Shown one piece after another: positions 8,779 through 16,221 of a DNA stretch of 33,045 nt. The notes under the pieces are model-generated. The model made no database searches, was not told the DNA's origin, and was given only the letters and a program-made list of their open reading frames with translations. Source of the stretch: Alphaproteobacteria bacterium (GTDB taxonomy: Bacteria; Pseudomonadota; Alphaproteobacteria; JAJUGE01); assembly GCA_029268305.1 (NCBI GenBank), contig JAJUGE010000033.1, positions 1 through 33,045 on the forward strand, read 5' to 3'. Every line of letters begins with the position of its first letter. The first letter of the stretch is position 1. Position numbers and translations under genes: made by a program.

Positions 8779-9567
8779 ATGGACTACACCGACATCAGGT
8801 ACGAGGTCGCCGAGTCGATCGCGACCATAACCATCGACCGCGAGGATCGCATGAACGCCTTCCGTGGCCGCACGGTCGAAGAGCTCATTCACGCCTTCAA
8901 GCGGGCGTGGGCGGACCGCGAGGTCGGCTGCATCATCCTCACCGGCACGGGCGAGCGCGCGTTCTGCGTCGGCGGCGACCAGAAGGAGTTCGTCGAAACC
9001 GGCAGCTACGGCACCAGCGAGAACGGCCTGTTCGAGATCGAGGCGCTGCACAACCTGATTCGCGAGGTGCCGAAGCCGGTGATCGCGGCCGTAAACGGCT
9101 ATGCGATCGGCGGCGGGCACGTGCTGCACGTGCTCTGCGACGTGACGATCGCCGCCGAGCACGCGCAGTTCGGGCAGGTGGGCCCGCGCGTCGGCTCGTT
9201 CGATGCCGGATGGGGGATCGCCTACCTGTCGATGGTCGTCGGCCAGAAGCGGGCGCGCGAGATCTGGATGTTCTGCCAGCGCTATCCGGCCGAGACGGCG
9301 GAGAAATGGGGGCTCGTGAACAAGGTCGTGCCGAAGGAACGGCTGATGGAGGAGGCTCGCGAATGGGCGCGGACGGCCGTCGGCCTCAGCCCGACGGCGC
9401 TTCGCTTCCTCAAGGCCGCTGCCAACGCTGCCTCCGCCCAGGCCTCCGGCATCGCGCATATGCACGACGCCGGCCTGGAGATGTTCGTACAGACCGAGGA
9501 GGGCTGGGAAGGCCGCCGCGCCTTCGACGAAAAGCGGGCGCCAGACTTCTCCAAGTTCCGCAAGTGA
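8779..9567 (+). CDS. MenB/BadI-like crotonase (ring-forming or ring-cleaving acyl-CoA enzyme)
   Basis: A 262-residue crotonase starting at ATG 8779, with GGAGG (8768-8772) six bases upstream. MNAFRGRTVEEL near residue 25, FCVGGDQK (62-69), GGGHVLH (111-117) and GQVGPRVGSFDAGWG (132-146) are shared with two ring enzymes: 1,4-dihydroxy-2-naphthoyl-CoA synthase (MenB) and 2-ketocyclohexanecarboxyl-CoA hydrolase (BadI). Asp142 sits at the conserved position of both. The N-terminal FRG text leans to BadI, the GGGHVLH and C-terminal PDFSKF text to MenB. No other menaquinone gene is nearby, so a catabolic ring-opening role beside the importer is the preferred inference. Transcription probably runs into the structured region and terminator downstream. 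Confidence 0.88.
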   Translation: MDYTDIRYEVAESIATITIDREDRMNAFRGRTVEELIHAFKRAWADREVGCIILTGTGERAFCVGGDQKEFVETGSYGTSENGLFEIEALHNLIREVPKPVIAAVNGYAIGGGHVLHVLCDVTIAAEHAQFGQVGPRVGSFDAGWGIAYLSMVVGQKRAREIWMFCQRYPAETAEKWGLVNKVVPKERLMEEAREWARTAVGLSPTALRFLKAAANAASAQASGIAHMHDAGLEMFVQTEEGWEGRRAFDEKRAPDFSKFRK

Positions 9568-9594
9568 GCTCGGAACGGTCGGCGGTTCCATCGT

Positions 9595-9620
9595 TCATCC
9601 CCCCCAAAATGGGGGGATGA
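9595..9620. repeat. 10-bp inverted repeat just after the MenB/BadI-like stop
   Basis: TCATCCCCCC and GGGGGGATGA flank a six-base CAAAAT loop, 27 bases past the stop codon at 9567. The stem is perfect but no T-run follows, so it is more likely a 3'-end protecting hairpin or part of a longer structured RNA than a terminator by itself. Confidence 0.6.
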
Positions 9621-9678
9621 TTCCGACGCCGCGGAGGCCGATGCTCTCCTTCAGGGTTCGTAAGCGTGCAGGCTCTAC

Positions 9679-9882
9679 GGACCCGGGAGCGCCGGCTCCG
9701 TCGGTCCATCCGACAGCCGGTGCGAGGGTACCGGGCGGAACCTTTGCCCCCCACCGACGGCGGCAGCCGTCGATCCGCCGGGTGCCCCGTAACCGGCGAC
9801 CTGTCGCTGGAGCCTCCCAGGGCGCCGGTCATCCGTGTGCTCCCTCGACCGGGGGCGGCCGTCGGGCCGCCCCCGACTTTTT
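9679..9882 (+). ncRNA. candidate structured RNA or 3' UTR ending in an intrinsic terminator
   Basis: The 261 bases between the MenB/BadI-like stop and the cinA stop hold no credible gene. They contain a run of stem-loops: GGACC/GGTCC around GGAGC/GCTCC (9679-9707), CGACGGC-GGCA-GCCGTCG (9755-9772) and CGCCGG/CCGGCG (9776-9798). The run finishes at the terminator 9851-9882. This could be a 3'-UTR-derived small RNA or a free-standing RNA. G+C-rich DNA makes short stems common, so only the terminator is strong evidence of a plus-strand transcript. I recognise no known RNA family. Confidence 0.35.
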
Positions 9883-10407
9883 ACCTGAAAACGGGTTCTC
9901 GCGCCGCCGGCAGGCGAGGCCGACGCCGAGCTTCAGCGTCCGCTCGAACAGGTCGAGCGCTTCCGCCGTGAACCGCCACATGTTGCGGGCGCGGTCGGGG
10001 CTCGCCGTCTCCACTGTGATCACTTGCGGCATCGGCCCGGCGATGGCGATGCAAGTGTGCCCGGGCGCGTCGCCGTAGCGGTTGCCGGAGGGGCCGGCCG
10101 CGCCGGTCTCGCCGATTCCCCAGTCTGTATCCAGCTTTTCGCGCACCCGCTCCGCCAGCCGGACGGCATAGGGTTCGGAGCTCGAGCGGATTCCCTTCAG
10201 CTCCGCATCCGAAAAGCCCATCAGGGCCTCGCGGGCGTCGCGCGTATAGATCACGCCGCCGCCCATGAAATAGGCCGAGGCTCCCGGTACCGCGAGCAGC
10301 GCGGCCGAGATCAATCCCCCGGCCGACGATTCCGCCACGGCGACCGTCTCGCCCCGCTCCTTCAGCAATTCCGCCACGTTGGCCGCCAGCGCCTCGAGCT
10401 CGTACAT
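9829..10407 (-). CDS. CinA C-terminal domain protein (NMN deamidase, PncC type)
   Basis: A stand-alone CinA_C domain protein of 192 residues, the family that hydrolyses nicotinamide mononucleotide to nicotinate mononucleotide and ammonia in pyridine-nucleotide recycling. Seen here are VAVAESSAGGLISAALL near residue 23, GASAYFMGGGVIY, a central GIGETGAAGP glycine-rich segment and a later CIAIAGP strand. The usual AESCTGG reads AESSAGG, a mild variation. ATG 10407 is preferred because GGGAG lies six bases upstream; an ATG at 10413 abuts that site. The last 25 or so residues (basic, Pro-rich) are encoded across the plus-strand terminator and look like an unconserved tail. It is divergent from the amidase operon. 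Confidence 0.85.
   Translation of the reverse strand: MYELEALAANVAELLKERGETVAVAESSAGGLISAALLAVPGASAYFMGGGVIYTRDAREALMGFSDAELKGIRSSSEPYAVRLAERVREKLDTDWGIGETGAAGPSGNRYGDAPGHTCIAIAGPMPQVITVETASPDRARNMWRFTAEALDLFERTLKLGVGLACRRRENPFSGKKSGAARRPPPVEGAHG
9851..9882 (+). terminator. intrinsic (rho-independent) terminator, plus strand
   Basis: A perfect 10-bp G+C stem, GGGGGCGGCC with GGCCGCCCCC, encloses a GTCG tetraloop. Three bases later comes TTTTT (9878-9882). It ends plus-strand transcripts about 300 bases after the MenB/BadI-like gene and lies inside the 3' end of the convergent cinA-like gene. Confidence 0.85.
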
Positions 10408-10437
10408 CGGCATCTCCCGTTGTTGTCGTCCGTCGGA

Positions 10438-10474
10438 CCGTGGCACCATTGTTGCCTGTGACCGTGCGCCACGG
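10438..10474. promoter_or_regulatory. 7-bp inverted repeat between cinA-like gene and amidase operon
   Basis: CCGTGGC (10438-10444) and GCCACGG (10468-10474) are arranged about a 23-base spacer, in the 107-base divergent gap. The spacing between arm centres is 30 bases, close to three helical turns, which would suit a dimeric regulator. This is suggestive only. Confidence 0.25.
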
Positions 10475-10514
10475 CCAGAGCCCTGGCGCGGATTTCCCGA
10501 TGGAGAGGTTCGAA

Positions 10515-10712
10515 ATGACGGACACGAGGAACGATTCGCCAGAATTGGCGCGCATGGTCGAAGAGATAGGGCTCGGCAAGCTCAAGGAGCTCTCGCCCCA
10601 GGCGCTCGAGAAGGCCTGGGCCGCCGCGGGCCGCCTGAAGTCGGAGATCCCGGGCGAGTTCGCGCTGTCGGACGAGCCGGCCCACGTCTACCGCGCCGGA
10701 CGGGAGGCATGA
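10515..10712 (+). CDS. small AtzG/GatC-like protein, putative amidase partner
   Basis: A 65-residue protein. ATG 10515 has GGAGAGG six bases upstream; in-frame starts at 10500 and 10440 are less well placed. The body is helical-looking (LARMVEEIGLGKL, then LEKAWAAAGRLKSEI), and it ends in an acidic segment followed by DEPAHVYRA. That tail resembles the end of AtzG-like/DUF4089 proteins, which pair with AtzE-type amidases, as GatC does with GatA. The amidase starts three bases after this stop, which strongly supports a complex. Homology is judged by eye from a short sequence, so the assignment is moderate. Confidence 0.65.
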   Translation: MTDTRNDSPELARMVEEIGLGKLKELSPQALEKAWAAAGRLKSEIPGEFALSDEPAHVYRAGREA

Positions 10713-10714
10713 CC

Positions 10715-12118
10715 ATGACGGACCTCGCCTATCTGACGATCTCCGAAGCTTCGGCGCTGCTCCGTGACCGCAAGCTCTCTCCCGTCGAATACACCGAGGC
10801 GCTGCTGAAGCGCGCCGACGCCCACGACGGTCTCCTGAACGTCTATATCCGGCGGATGGACGATGTCGCCCTCGACGCCGCGCGCCGGGCCGAGGCCGAG
10901 ATCGCGCGCGGCGAATGGAAGGGGCCGATGCACGGCATACCGTTCGGCCTCAAGGACATCGTCGACGTGGAAGGCGTGCCGACGACGGCACACTCGAAAA
11001 TCCTCGCCGACAACGTGGCGAAGAGCGACGCCGAGGTCACCCGCCGTCTTCGGGAAGCGGGCGGCGTCCTGACCGGCAAGCTGGCGACGCACGAGTTCGC
11101 GCTCGGTGGCCCCTCGTTCGACCTGCCATGGCCGCCCGCGCGCAATCCGTGGAACCGCGACCACCATCCGGGCGGCTCGTCGAGTGGGTCCGGCGCCGGC
11201 GTGGCCGCCGGCTTCTTTCCGGCGGCGATCGGCACGGATACCGGCGGCTCGGTGCGCAATCCCGCCTCGTGCACCGGCATCGTCGGCATGAAGGCCACCT
11301 ACGGCCGGGTCAGCCGTGCGGGCGTGATCCCGCTCGCTTTCTCGCTCGACCATGTCGGGCCGATGACCCGCACGGTCGAGGACAACGCGATCATGCTGAA
11401 CGTGATCGCCGGGCACGATCCGGCCGATCCGGGCAGCGCCAGGGCCGAGAAGCCCGACTTCACCGCCGGCCTGGAGAAGGGTGTGAAGGGCTTGCGGATC
11501 GGCATCATCCGCCATTTCTACACGCGCGATCTCGAGGCCGATCCCGAGATGGCGCAGGCGATCGAGGATGCGGCGAGCCTGCTCGCCCGGGAAGGCGCGG
11601 AGATCCGCGAGGTGAAGGTCGCGCCGCTCCAGGACTTTGCCACCTGCAACCGCATCATCCTGATGTCGGAAGCGTACGCGATCCACGAGAAGTGGCTGCA
11701 GGAACGGCCGCGGGACTATGGCGCCCTCTGCCGCGAGCGGATCGCCGCGGGCGCATTCTACCGAGCCGTCGACTATATCAAGGCGCTCCGCTGGCGCGGC
11801 GTCCTCGTGCGCCAGTTCAACGAGGCGATGGCGGATCTCGATGTCGTCATAACCGCTTCCAGCATGGAGCCGCCGGCGCCGATCGAGCACGCCGAAGAAG
11901 TGGAGCGGACCTATCCGCGGCAGGCGCGGGCACCTTTCAACCTGACCGGCAGCCCGGCGATGGCCGTTCCGACCGGCTTCTCCTCCGCCGGTATGCCGTT
12001 GTCGATGCAGATCGTCGGCAAGCCGTTCGACGAGGCGATGGTCTATCGCGTCGGCCGCGCCTACGAGCGGGCGACCAACTGGACGAGCCGCCATCCGACG
12101 CTCGCAAGCGCTGCCTGA
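10715..12118 (+). CDS. amidase signature family enzyme (AtzE/GatA-like)
   Basis: A 467-residue amidase that hydrolyses a C-N amide bond through a Ser-cisSer-Lys triad: Lys80 in GIPFGLKD, cis-Ser155 in GGSSSGSG and nucleophile Ser179 in GTDTGGS. The 24-residue spacing between the serines is the family's. The start is ATG 10715 because GGGAGG is seven bases upstream; ATG 10709 is one base from that site. Length is normal. Placed directly behind an AtzG/GatC-like gene, it may be the catalytic subunit of a two-part amidohydrolase. A true tRNA amidotransferase is unlikely because no gatB is present. The substrate is unknown. Confidence 0.92.
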   Translation: MTDLAYLTISEASALLRDRKLSPVEYTEALLKRADAHDGLLNVYIRRMDDVALDAARRAEAEIARGEWKGPMHGIPFGLKDIVDVEGVPTTAHSKILADNVAKSDAEVTRRLREAGGVLTGKLATHEFALGGPSFDLPWPPARNPWNRDHHPGGSSSGSGAGVAAGFFPAAIGTDTGGSVRNPASCTGIVGMKATYGRVSRAGVIPLAFSLDHVGPMTRTVEDNAIMLNVIAGHDPADPGSARAEKPDFTAGLEKGVKGLRIGIIRHFYTRDLEADPEMAQAIEDAASLLAREGAEIREVKVAPLQDFATCNRIILMSEAYAIHEKWLQERPRDYGALCRERIAAGAFYRAVDYIKALRWRGVLVRQFNEAMADLDVVITASSMEPPAPIEHAEEVERTYPRQARAPFNLTGSPAMAVPTGFSSAGMPLSMQIVGKPFDEAMVYRVGRAYERATNWTSRHPTLASAA

Positions 12119-12123
12119 CGGAC

Positions 12124-13158
12124 ATGCTGTTCGGCGAGACGCCGGTCGCGGCCGCGGAGGGGGCAATCCTCGTGCACACCCTCCGGGCGGGCGACAGGAC
12201 CCTGAAGAAGGGAAGCTTCCTGGACGCCGATGCGGTCCGGGCGCTCGCCGACGCCGGGTTCGCGTCGGTGGTGACGGCGCGGCTGGAGCCTGGCGATCTT
12301 TCGGAGAACGAAGCCGCGGCGGCAGTCGGCGCGGCGCTCGTCTCCGAGACGGTCCGGTCGAGCCGCGTGTCGACGGGGCGCTGCAACCTCTCGGCCGTGG
12401 TGCACGGCGTCGTGCAGATCGACAGGGCGGCGATCGACCGGGCCAACCGCGTCTGCGAGGACGTCACCCTCAGCACAGTACAGCCTTTCACCGTGGTCGA
12501 GGCGGACGACCTGGTCGCCACGGTCAAGATCATCCCGTTCGGCGTTGCCGGCGCGGCCGTGAACGCGGTGGCGGAAGCGCTCGTCGGCGAGCACCCGGCG
12601 ATTTCCGTGGCGCCGTTTCGCGGCATCCCTGTCGGGCTTCTCCAGACCCGCCTTCCCGGCACCATGGACCGGGTCCTGGAGAAGACGGTCGTCACCACCG
12701 AGGGACGGGTCACCGCGCTGGGCAGCCCGCTCGCGCGGGAGATTCGCTGCGATCACGACCGGGAGGCGATCGCCCGCGGCCTCCAAAAGCTGCGTGACGC
12801 GGGTTGCGGCCTGATCATCGTGATCGGCGCCTCGGCGATCGTCGACCGGCGCGACGTGGTGCCGACGGCGATCGAGTCCCTCGGCGGCACGATCCGCCAT
12901 CTCGGGATGCCGGTCGACCCGGGCAACCTCACGCTACTCGCCGACTGGGAGGGTCTGCCGGTGCTGGGGTTCCCCGGCTCGGCCCGCTCGCCGCGCCTGC
13001 ACGGCTGCGACTGGGTGCTGCAGCGCCTGCTCGCGGGGATTGAGGTCACCGGCGAGGACATCATGAGCATGGGCGTCGGCGGCCTGCTCAAGGAGATGCC
13101 GGGCCGGCCGATGCCGCGCATGAAAGCGGTTCAGGCGGACGCAGCGGACGAGGGCTGA
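12124..13158 (+). CDS. molybdopterin-binding (MoeA/MoCF-like) protein
   Basis: A 344-residue protein. The opening text FGETPVAAAEGAILVHTLR, a KKGSFLDADAVRAL stretch and ARLEPGD match the N-terminal part of alphaproteobacterial MPT-binding proteins. The C-terminal MoCF fold begins near residue 230 with VIGASAIVDRRDVVP, followed by DPGN and VLGFPGSARSPRLHG, all analogues of MoeA nucleotide/MPT-binding loops. Related proteins often carry a fused MobA-type nucleotidyltransferase; that domain is absent. ATG 12124 is five bases after the amidase stop with no clear ribosome site, so translation is probably coupled. Its 3' end overlaps the convergent glycosyltransferase gene by 28 bases. No molybdoenzyme is in the window. 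Confidence 0.8.
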   Translation: MLFGETPVAAAEGAILVHTLRAGDRTLKKGSFLDADAVRALADAGFASVVTARLEPGDLSENEAAAAVGAALVSETVRSSRVSTGRCNLSAVVHGVVQIDRAAIDRANRVCEDVTLSTVQPFTVVEADDLVATVKIIPFGVAGAAVNAVAEALVGEHPAISVAPFRGIPVGLLQTRLPGTMDRVLEKTVVTTEGRVTALGSPLAREIRCDHDREAIARGLQKLRDAGCGLIIVIGASAIVDRRDVVPTAIESLGGTIRHLGMPVDPGNLTLLADWEGLPVLGFPGSARSPRLHGCDWVLQRLLAGIEVTGEDIMSMGVGGLLKEMPGRPMPRMKAVQADAADEG

Positions 13159-14096
13159 GCCGACTCCTCCACCGGAAGCCGCGCGGGCCGGACGCGTCTC
13201 GGGCAATGCTGGCGCAGATGAAACGGCTCCCGGCGATGGCGGATGCCGTCGAACAGGCTGATGAAGCGGCCGGCGAGAATGTTGTTCCAGTCGCGCGGGA
13301 GCTGACCGAGCACGGGCTCGTGGCTGTCGAGATCCAGACGACGCCCGAACACCGAGCGGATCGCCTTCCAGGCGGCGCGCTTCGCGAGATGCGTCGGGGA
13401 AGGCGCCAGCGTCTGCCGGTATTTGGCGCGGTACATTTCCCTGTAGGCCGCCTGCCGCGCCATCATCGCGCGCCATTCAGCGGAGGCGGTGTCGCTCGGC
13501 CAGTTTCGCTGATGGTGGATCGCGACCCGCTTCGTATAGACCACGTCCCAGCCGGAGAGGAGCACTTTCGCCGTCAGGTCTGGATCGATGCCGTAATCCC
13601 GGAAGGCTTCCGAGAACCCGCCGACCTGCCGCAGCACGCGCGTGGGCAACATCCCCTGGTTGACGTTGAGGATGCCGAACTCGGAGATGCCGCCGATGTA
13701 AGGCGCCGCCGCGAACGGCCCCGCGATGTCGCGGACCTTGAGACCGACCATGCCGATGCGGCTGTCGCGGCGCAGGATCTCGAGCCCGAGGTCGAGACCG
13801 CCGTCGACGACGATGTTGTCGTCGCTCAGCCAGCAGACATGCGGCGTGTCGACGAGTGCGAATATCTCGTTATAGGCCCTTGCCTGGCCGAGCCTCCTGC
13901 CGACGAGGTGGGGGCGAATTCGCTCGCTGGCGAGCTCGCGCAAAAACTCCACCGTTCCATCTGTCGAGCCGGCATCGGTTACGTGCAGGACGAAGCCGGT
14001 ACGCGTCTCGCGCAGAATGCTCTCGATGCACATCCGAAGCTGGTCGAGGCGGTTGTACGTTCCGACGACGATGGAGAGCTCGGCCGGCGGGCTCAT
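13131..14096 (-). CDS. glycosyltransferase family 2
   Basis: A GT-A fold transferase of 321 residues and the last gene of the glycan cassette. LSIVVGTYNR starts the Rossmann-like sheet at residue 7, DAGSTDGT is at 41-48, and the metal/sugar-nucleotide motif reads WLSDDN at 89-94. Later GISEFGILNVNQGMLP and GFSEAFRDYGIDPDL fit the acceptor-side acidic region of GT2 enzymes. ATG 14096 overlaps the upstream stop by four bases (ATGA). The last 90 residues are Arg-rich and less typical. The donor and acceptor sugars cannot be told. No membrane span is evident, so it probably acts at the cytosolic face. Confidence 0.88.
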   Translation of the reverse strand: MSPPAELSIVVGTYNRLDQLRMCIESILRETRTGFVLHVTDAGSTDGTVEFLRELASERIRPHLVGRRLGQARAYNEIFALVDTPHVCWLSDDNIVVDGGLDLGLEILRRDSRIGMVGLKVRDIAGPFAAAPYIGGISEFGILNVNQGMLPTRVLRQVGGFSEAFRDYGIDPDLTAKVLLSGWDVVYTKRVAIHHQRNWPSDTASAEWRAMMARQAAYREMYRAKYRQTLAPSPTHLAKRAAWKAIRSVFGRRLDLDSHEPVLGQLPRDWNNILAGRFISLFDGIRHRREPFHLRQHCPRRVRPARLPVEESAQPSSAASA

Positions 14097-15358
14097 CGCG
14101 ACAGCGCCTCTTCGAGCAGGGCTTCCTGTGCCTCTGTCAGGCGGCGGCCGGCGGCATGGCGATAGCATGCGGCATAGGTGGCGGCGGCGCGCTCCCACGA
14201 GAACTCTTGCGCACGGCGGCCGGCGGCGGCGCGCATCGCGTCGGCGTGCCGCGGCTCCGCGAGGAACCGGCGCAGGGCGGCGGTGATCGCTTCGACGTCG
14301 GCGCCATCGAACAGCATGCCCGCATCGCCCACCACCTCCGGCAGACAGGCCGCATCGGCGGCGAGAACCGGGAGCCCGTGCTGCATCGCTTCGACCACCG
14401 GCAAGCCGAGCCCCTCGAAGAGGGAGGGAAACACGAGCAGGCGCGCTTCGTGATAGAGGGCCGAGAGCTCTTCCTCCGTCACCTCGCCGAGCACCCGCAC
14501 CTGATCGTCCAGGTGGAGCCGCGCGATCGTCGCCTCGATTTCGCGGGAGAAGGGGTCCAGCCTTCGACCGCTGAAGACCGTCGGCAACACGATGCCGTGC
14601 TCGTCGCGGAGCTTCGCCAGCGCATAGAGGAGGCGGAGGTGATTCTTGTGCGGGAAGGCGGTCGCTGGATAGAACGCGAAGCCGGGCTGCACACCGAGCC
14701 GCGCCAGCACCGCATCGCGCTGCCTCGGCGCGAGGCGCATGGAGGCATTCAGCGATCCTCGATACACCACAGCCACCTTGCTGGCGGGCACGCCCATATA
14801 TCGGACGAAGTCGGCCTTGCTCCAGGCCGTCGCCGCGACCACCAGGCGTGCCCGTCGGCAGCCGTCGCGGTAGAGCCGGTCCCGCCACAGCCGTTCGCCC
14901 TCCGAGAAGAACCCCGGCAGATGAACGTGTTGCAGGTCCCAGGGCTCGTAGACGAACGGCAGGCCGGTCTGGAAATGCAGCTGGTGCGGGAAGTGCACCA
15001 GGTCGACGCCGAGCCGGCGCAGGAAATCGTCGTGCTGCTTCAGGCTCGTGCGGCCGAGACGGTGCCGAAGCGCGCGGAGCATCTCGGCCAGGGTCGGGGA
15101 CCGCCCCTGCATGGGCTCGCGGTACCAGGCGAGCGGAAACGGCCACGGCACCACGGAAAAGACGTCGCCGCCGATCTCCTTCCAGCTCTCTGTGGTGACC
15201 GGCGCGGCGAGCAGGGTCATGGCGGACGACGCCGGTCGCTGCCGGAGGGTTCGGATCAGCCCGTTCAGGTTCGCCTGAACGCCGCCCGCCGCATACGGGT
15301 CCAGCGACGCGTTGATCGCAACCGAGAGCGGTCCGCCAGGCGCCATTCCCGTCGTCAC
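14093..15358 (-). CDS. glycosyltransferase family 4 (GT-B fold)
   Basis: A retaining GT4-type enzyme of 421 residues. The N-terminal half has a GGVQANLNGL loop near residue 25. The C-terminal half carries PHKNH (236-240) and the family's E-x7-E motif in FEGLGLPVVEA (Glu315, Glu323), followed by GLPVLAADAACLPEVVGDAG, which binds the sugar nucleotide. GTG 15358 is chosen because it overlaps the upstream stop in a GTGA, as at every other junction of this cassette. ATG 15346 is the alternative, but GGGA abuts it. It ends in ATGA with the GT2 gene. The substrate is unknown. Confidence 0.9.
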   Translation of the reverse strand: MTTGMAPGGPLSVAINASLDPYAAGGVQANLNGLIRTLRQRPASSAMTLLAAPVTTESWKEIGGDVFSVVPWPFPLAWYREPMQGRSPTLAEMLRALRHRLGRTSLKQHDDFLRRLGVDLVHFPHQLHFQTGLPFVYEPWDLQHVHLPGFFSEGERLWRDRLYRDGCRRARLVVAATAWSKADFVRYMGVPASKVAVVYRGSLNASMRLAPRQRDAVLARLGVQPGFAFYPATAFPHKNHLRLLYALAKLRDEHGIVLPTVFSGRRLDPFSREIEATIARLHLDDQVRVLGEVTEEELSALYHEARLLVFPSLFEGLGLPVVEAMQHGLPVLAADAACLPEVVGDAGMLFDGADVEAITAALRRFLAEPRHADAMRAAAGRRAQEFSWERAAATYAACYRHAAGRRLTEAQEALLEEALSR

Positions 15359-16221
15359 CGGATCAGCTTCAGGCAGACGACGGCACGCGCTGCGGCGGCG
15401 TGATCGGGATCGAAGCCGTTGCCTTCGTGAACGTTGAAATAGGCGAGATCGGCGCACTCCTCGGGCGCCGCGACCTGCCACGCTTCCGGGTGATAGCGAT
15501 AACAGGCTTCGGCCGCGACGGTCCCGCCGAACCCCTGTTTGATGCGCCGGATGCCGGCCGCGTCGAACTGCTGCAGCCAGCCATGATCCTCCGCCCGGCC
15601 GAATGGCACCGTGAGGAGCAGCTCGCCACCGGGAACCAGCACACGCCGGAACTCTGCCAGCGCCCGCAGGAAGCTCTCGGGCTCGGCCGACGGCCAGGGG
15701 TTGTGGCGTGAATACGTCCGATACTCGTAGGTGAAGCCCACATGCTCGAGCGTGCTGATGCAGACGATCGACGCCACGGAGGCATCGCGCAGCAGCATGT
15801 CGCGCAGGTCGCCGAACAGGTAGGAGATGCGCGGGTTGAGCGCGATCCGATCGGTCTCCAGCGTGTAGATCAGAACACGGCGGTCGTTGAGAAGCGGGTG
15901 GTCGAGCAGGAACGCCTTGTTCAGGGTCGAGCCGGCATCGAGGATGAGGCCGTCGCCCGGCGACAGGTGCGAGAGCACCCATGGATACTCGACGATGCGC
16001 TCGTCGAGCCGGTGGCCGTAGCCGGACGGCAGGGCCCCACCCGTCCGGAAGGTTTGCATCAGCGCCGCATCGCCGAAGACCCGCTTCAGCATCGCTTCCT
16101 TGTACTCGCCATAGCCGCTCGACCACGGGATCCGACCGCCGGCCTCGAATGTGCTGATCGGCTCGGCCGAGCCCGGGATGCTGCGGCGGATCAGCCGGCG
16201 AAGAGGGCCGGGGGCCATCAT
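15355..16221 (-). CDS. SAM-dependent methyltransferase-like protein in glycan cassette
   Basis: A 288-residue protein with a degenerate motif I, LILDAGSTLNKAF, at about 92-104. An acidic motif II, TLETD, and a post-motif ISTLEHVGF follow, then the methyltransferase LVPGGELLLTVPFG strand. The early text GYGEYKEAML and the late text PEECADLAYFN suggest a conserved subfamily seen in surface-glycan clusters, but I do not know its product. ATG 16221 overlaps the upstream stop (ATGA), with a second Met immediately after. It sits between GT2 and GT4 genes, so a sugar or glycan acceptor is the likely target. Confidence 0.8.
   Translation of the reverse strand: MMAPGPLRRLIRRSIPGSAEPISTFEAGGRIPWSSGYGEYKEAMLKRVFGDAALMQTFRTGGALPSGYGHRLDERIVEYPWVLSHLSPGDGLILDAGSTLNKAFLLDHPLLNDRRVLIYTLETDRIALNPRISYLFGDLRDMLLRDASVASIVCISTLEHVGFTYEYRTYSRHNPWPSAEPESFLRALAEFRRVLVPGGELLLTVPFGRAEDHGWLQQFDAAGIRRIKQGFGGTVAAEACYRYHPEAWQVAAPEECADLAYFNVHEGNGFDPDHAAAARAVVCLKLIR

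Noticed and set aside
8779-9567. Calling this gene a true menaquinone MenB
   Set aside because: No other menaquinone gene is in the window and the N-terminal text fits BadI as well; left as MenB/BadI-like.
13856-15403. A 515-codon plus-strand frame inside the glycan cassette
   Set aside because: Shadow of the GT2 and GT4 genes, which show clear GT-A and GT-B motifs on the other strand.
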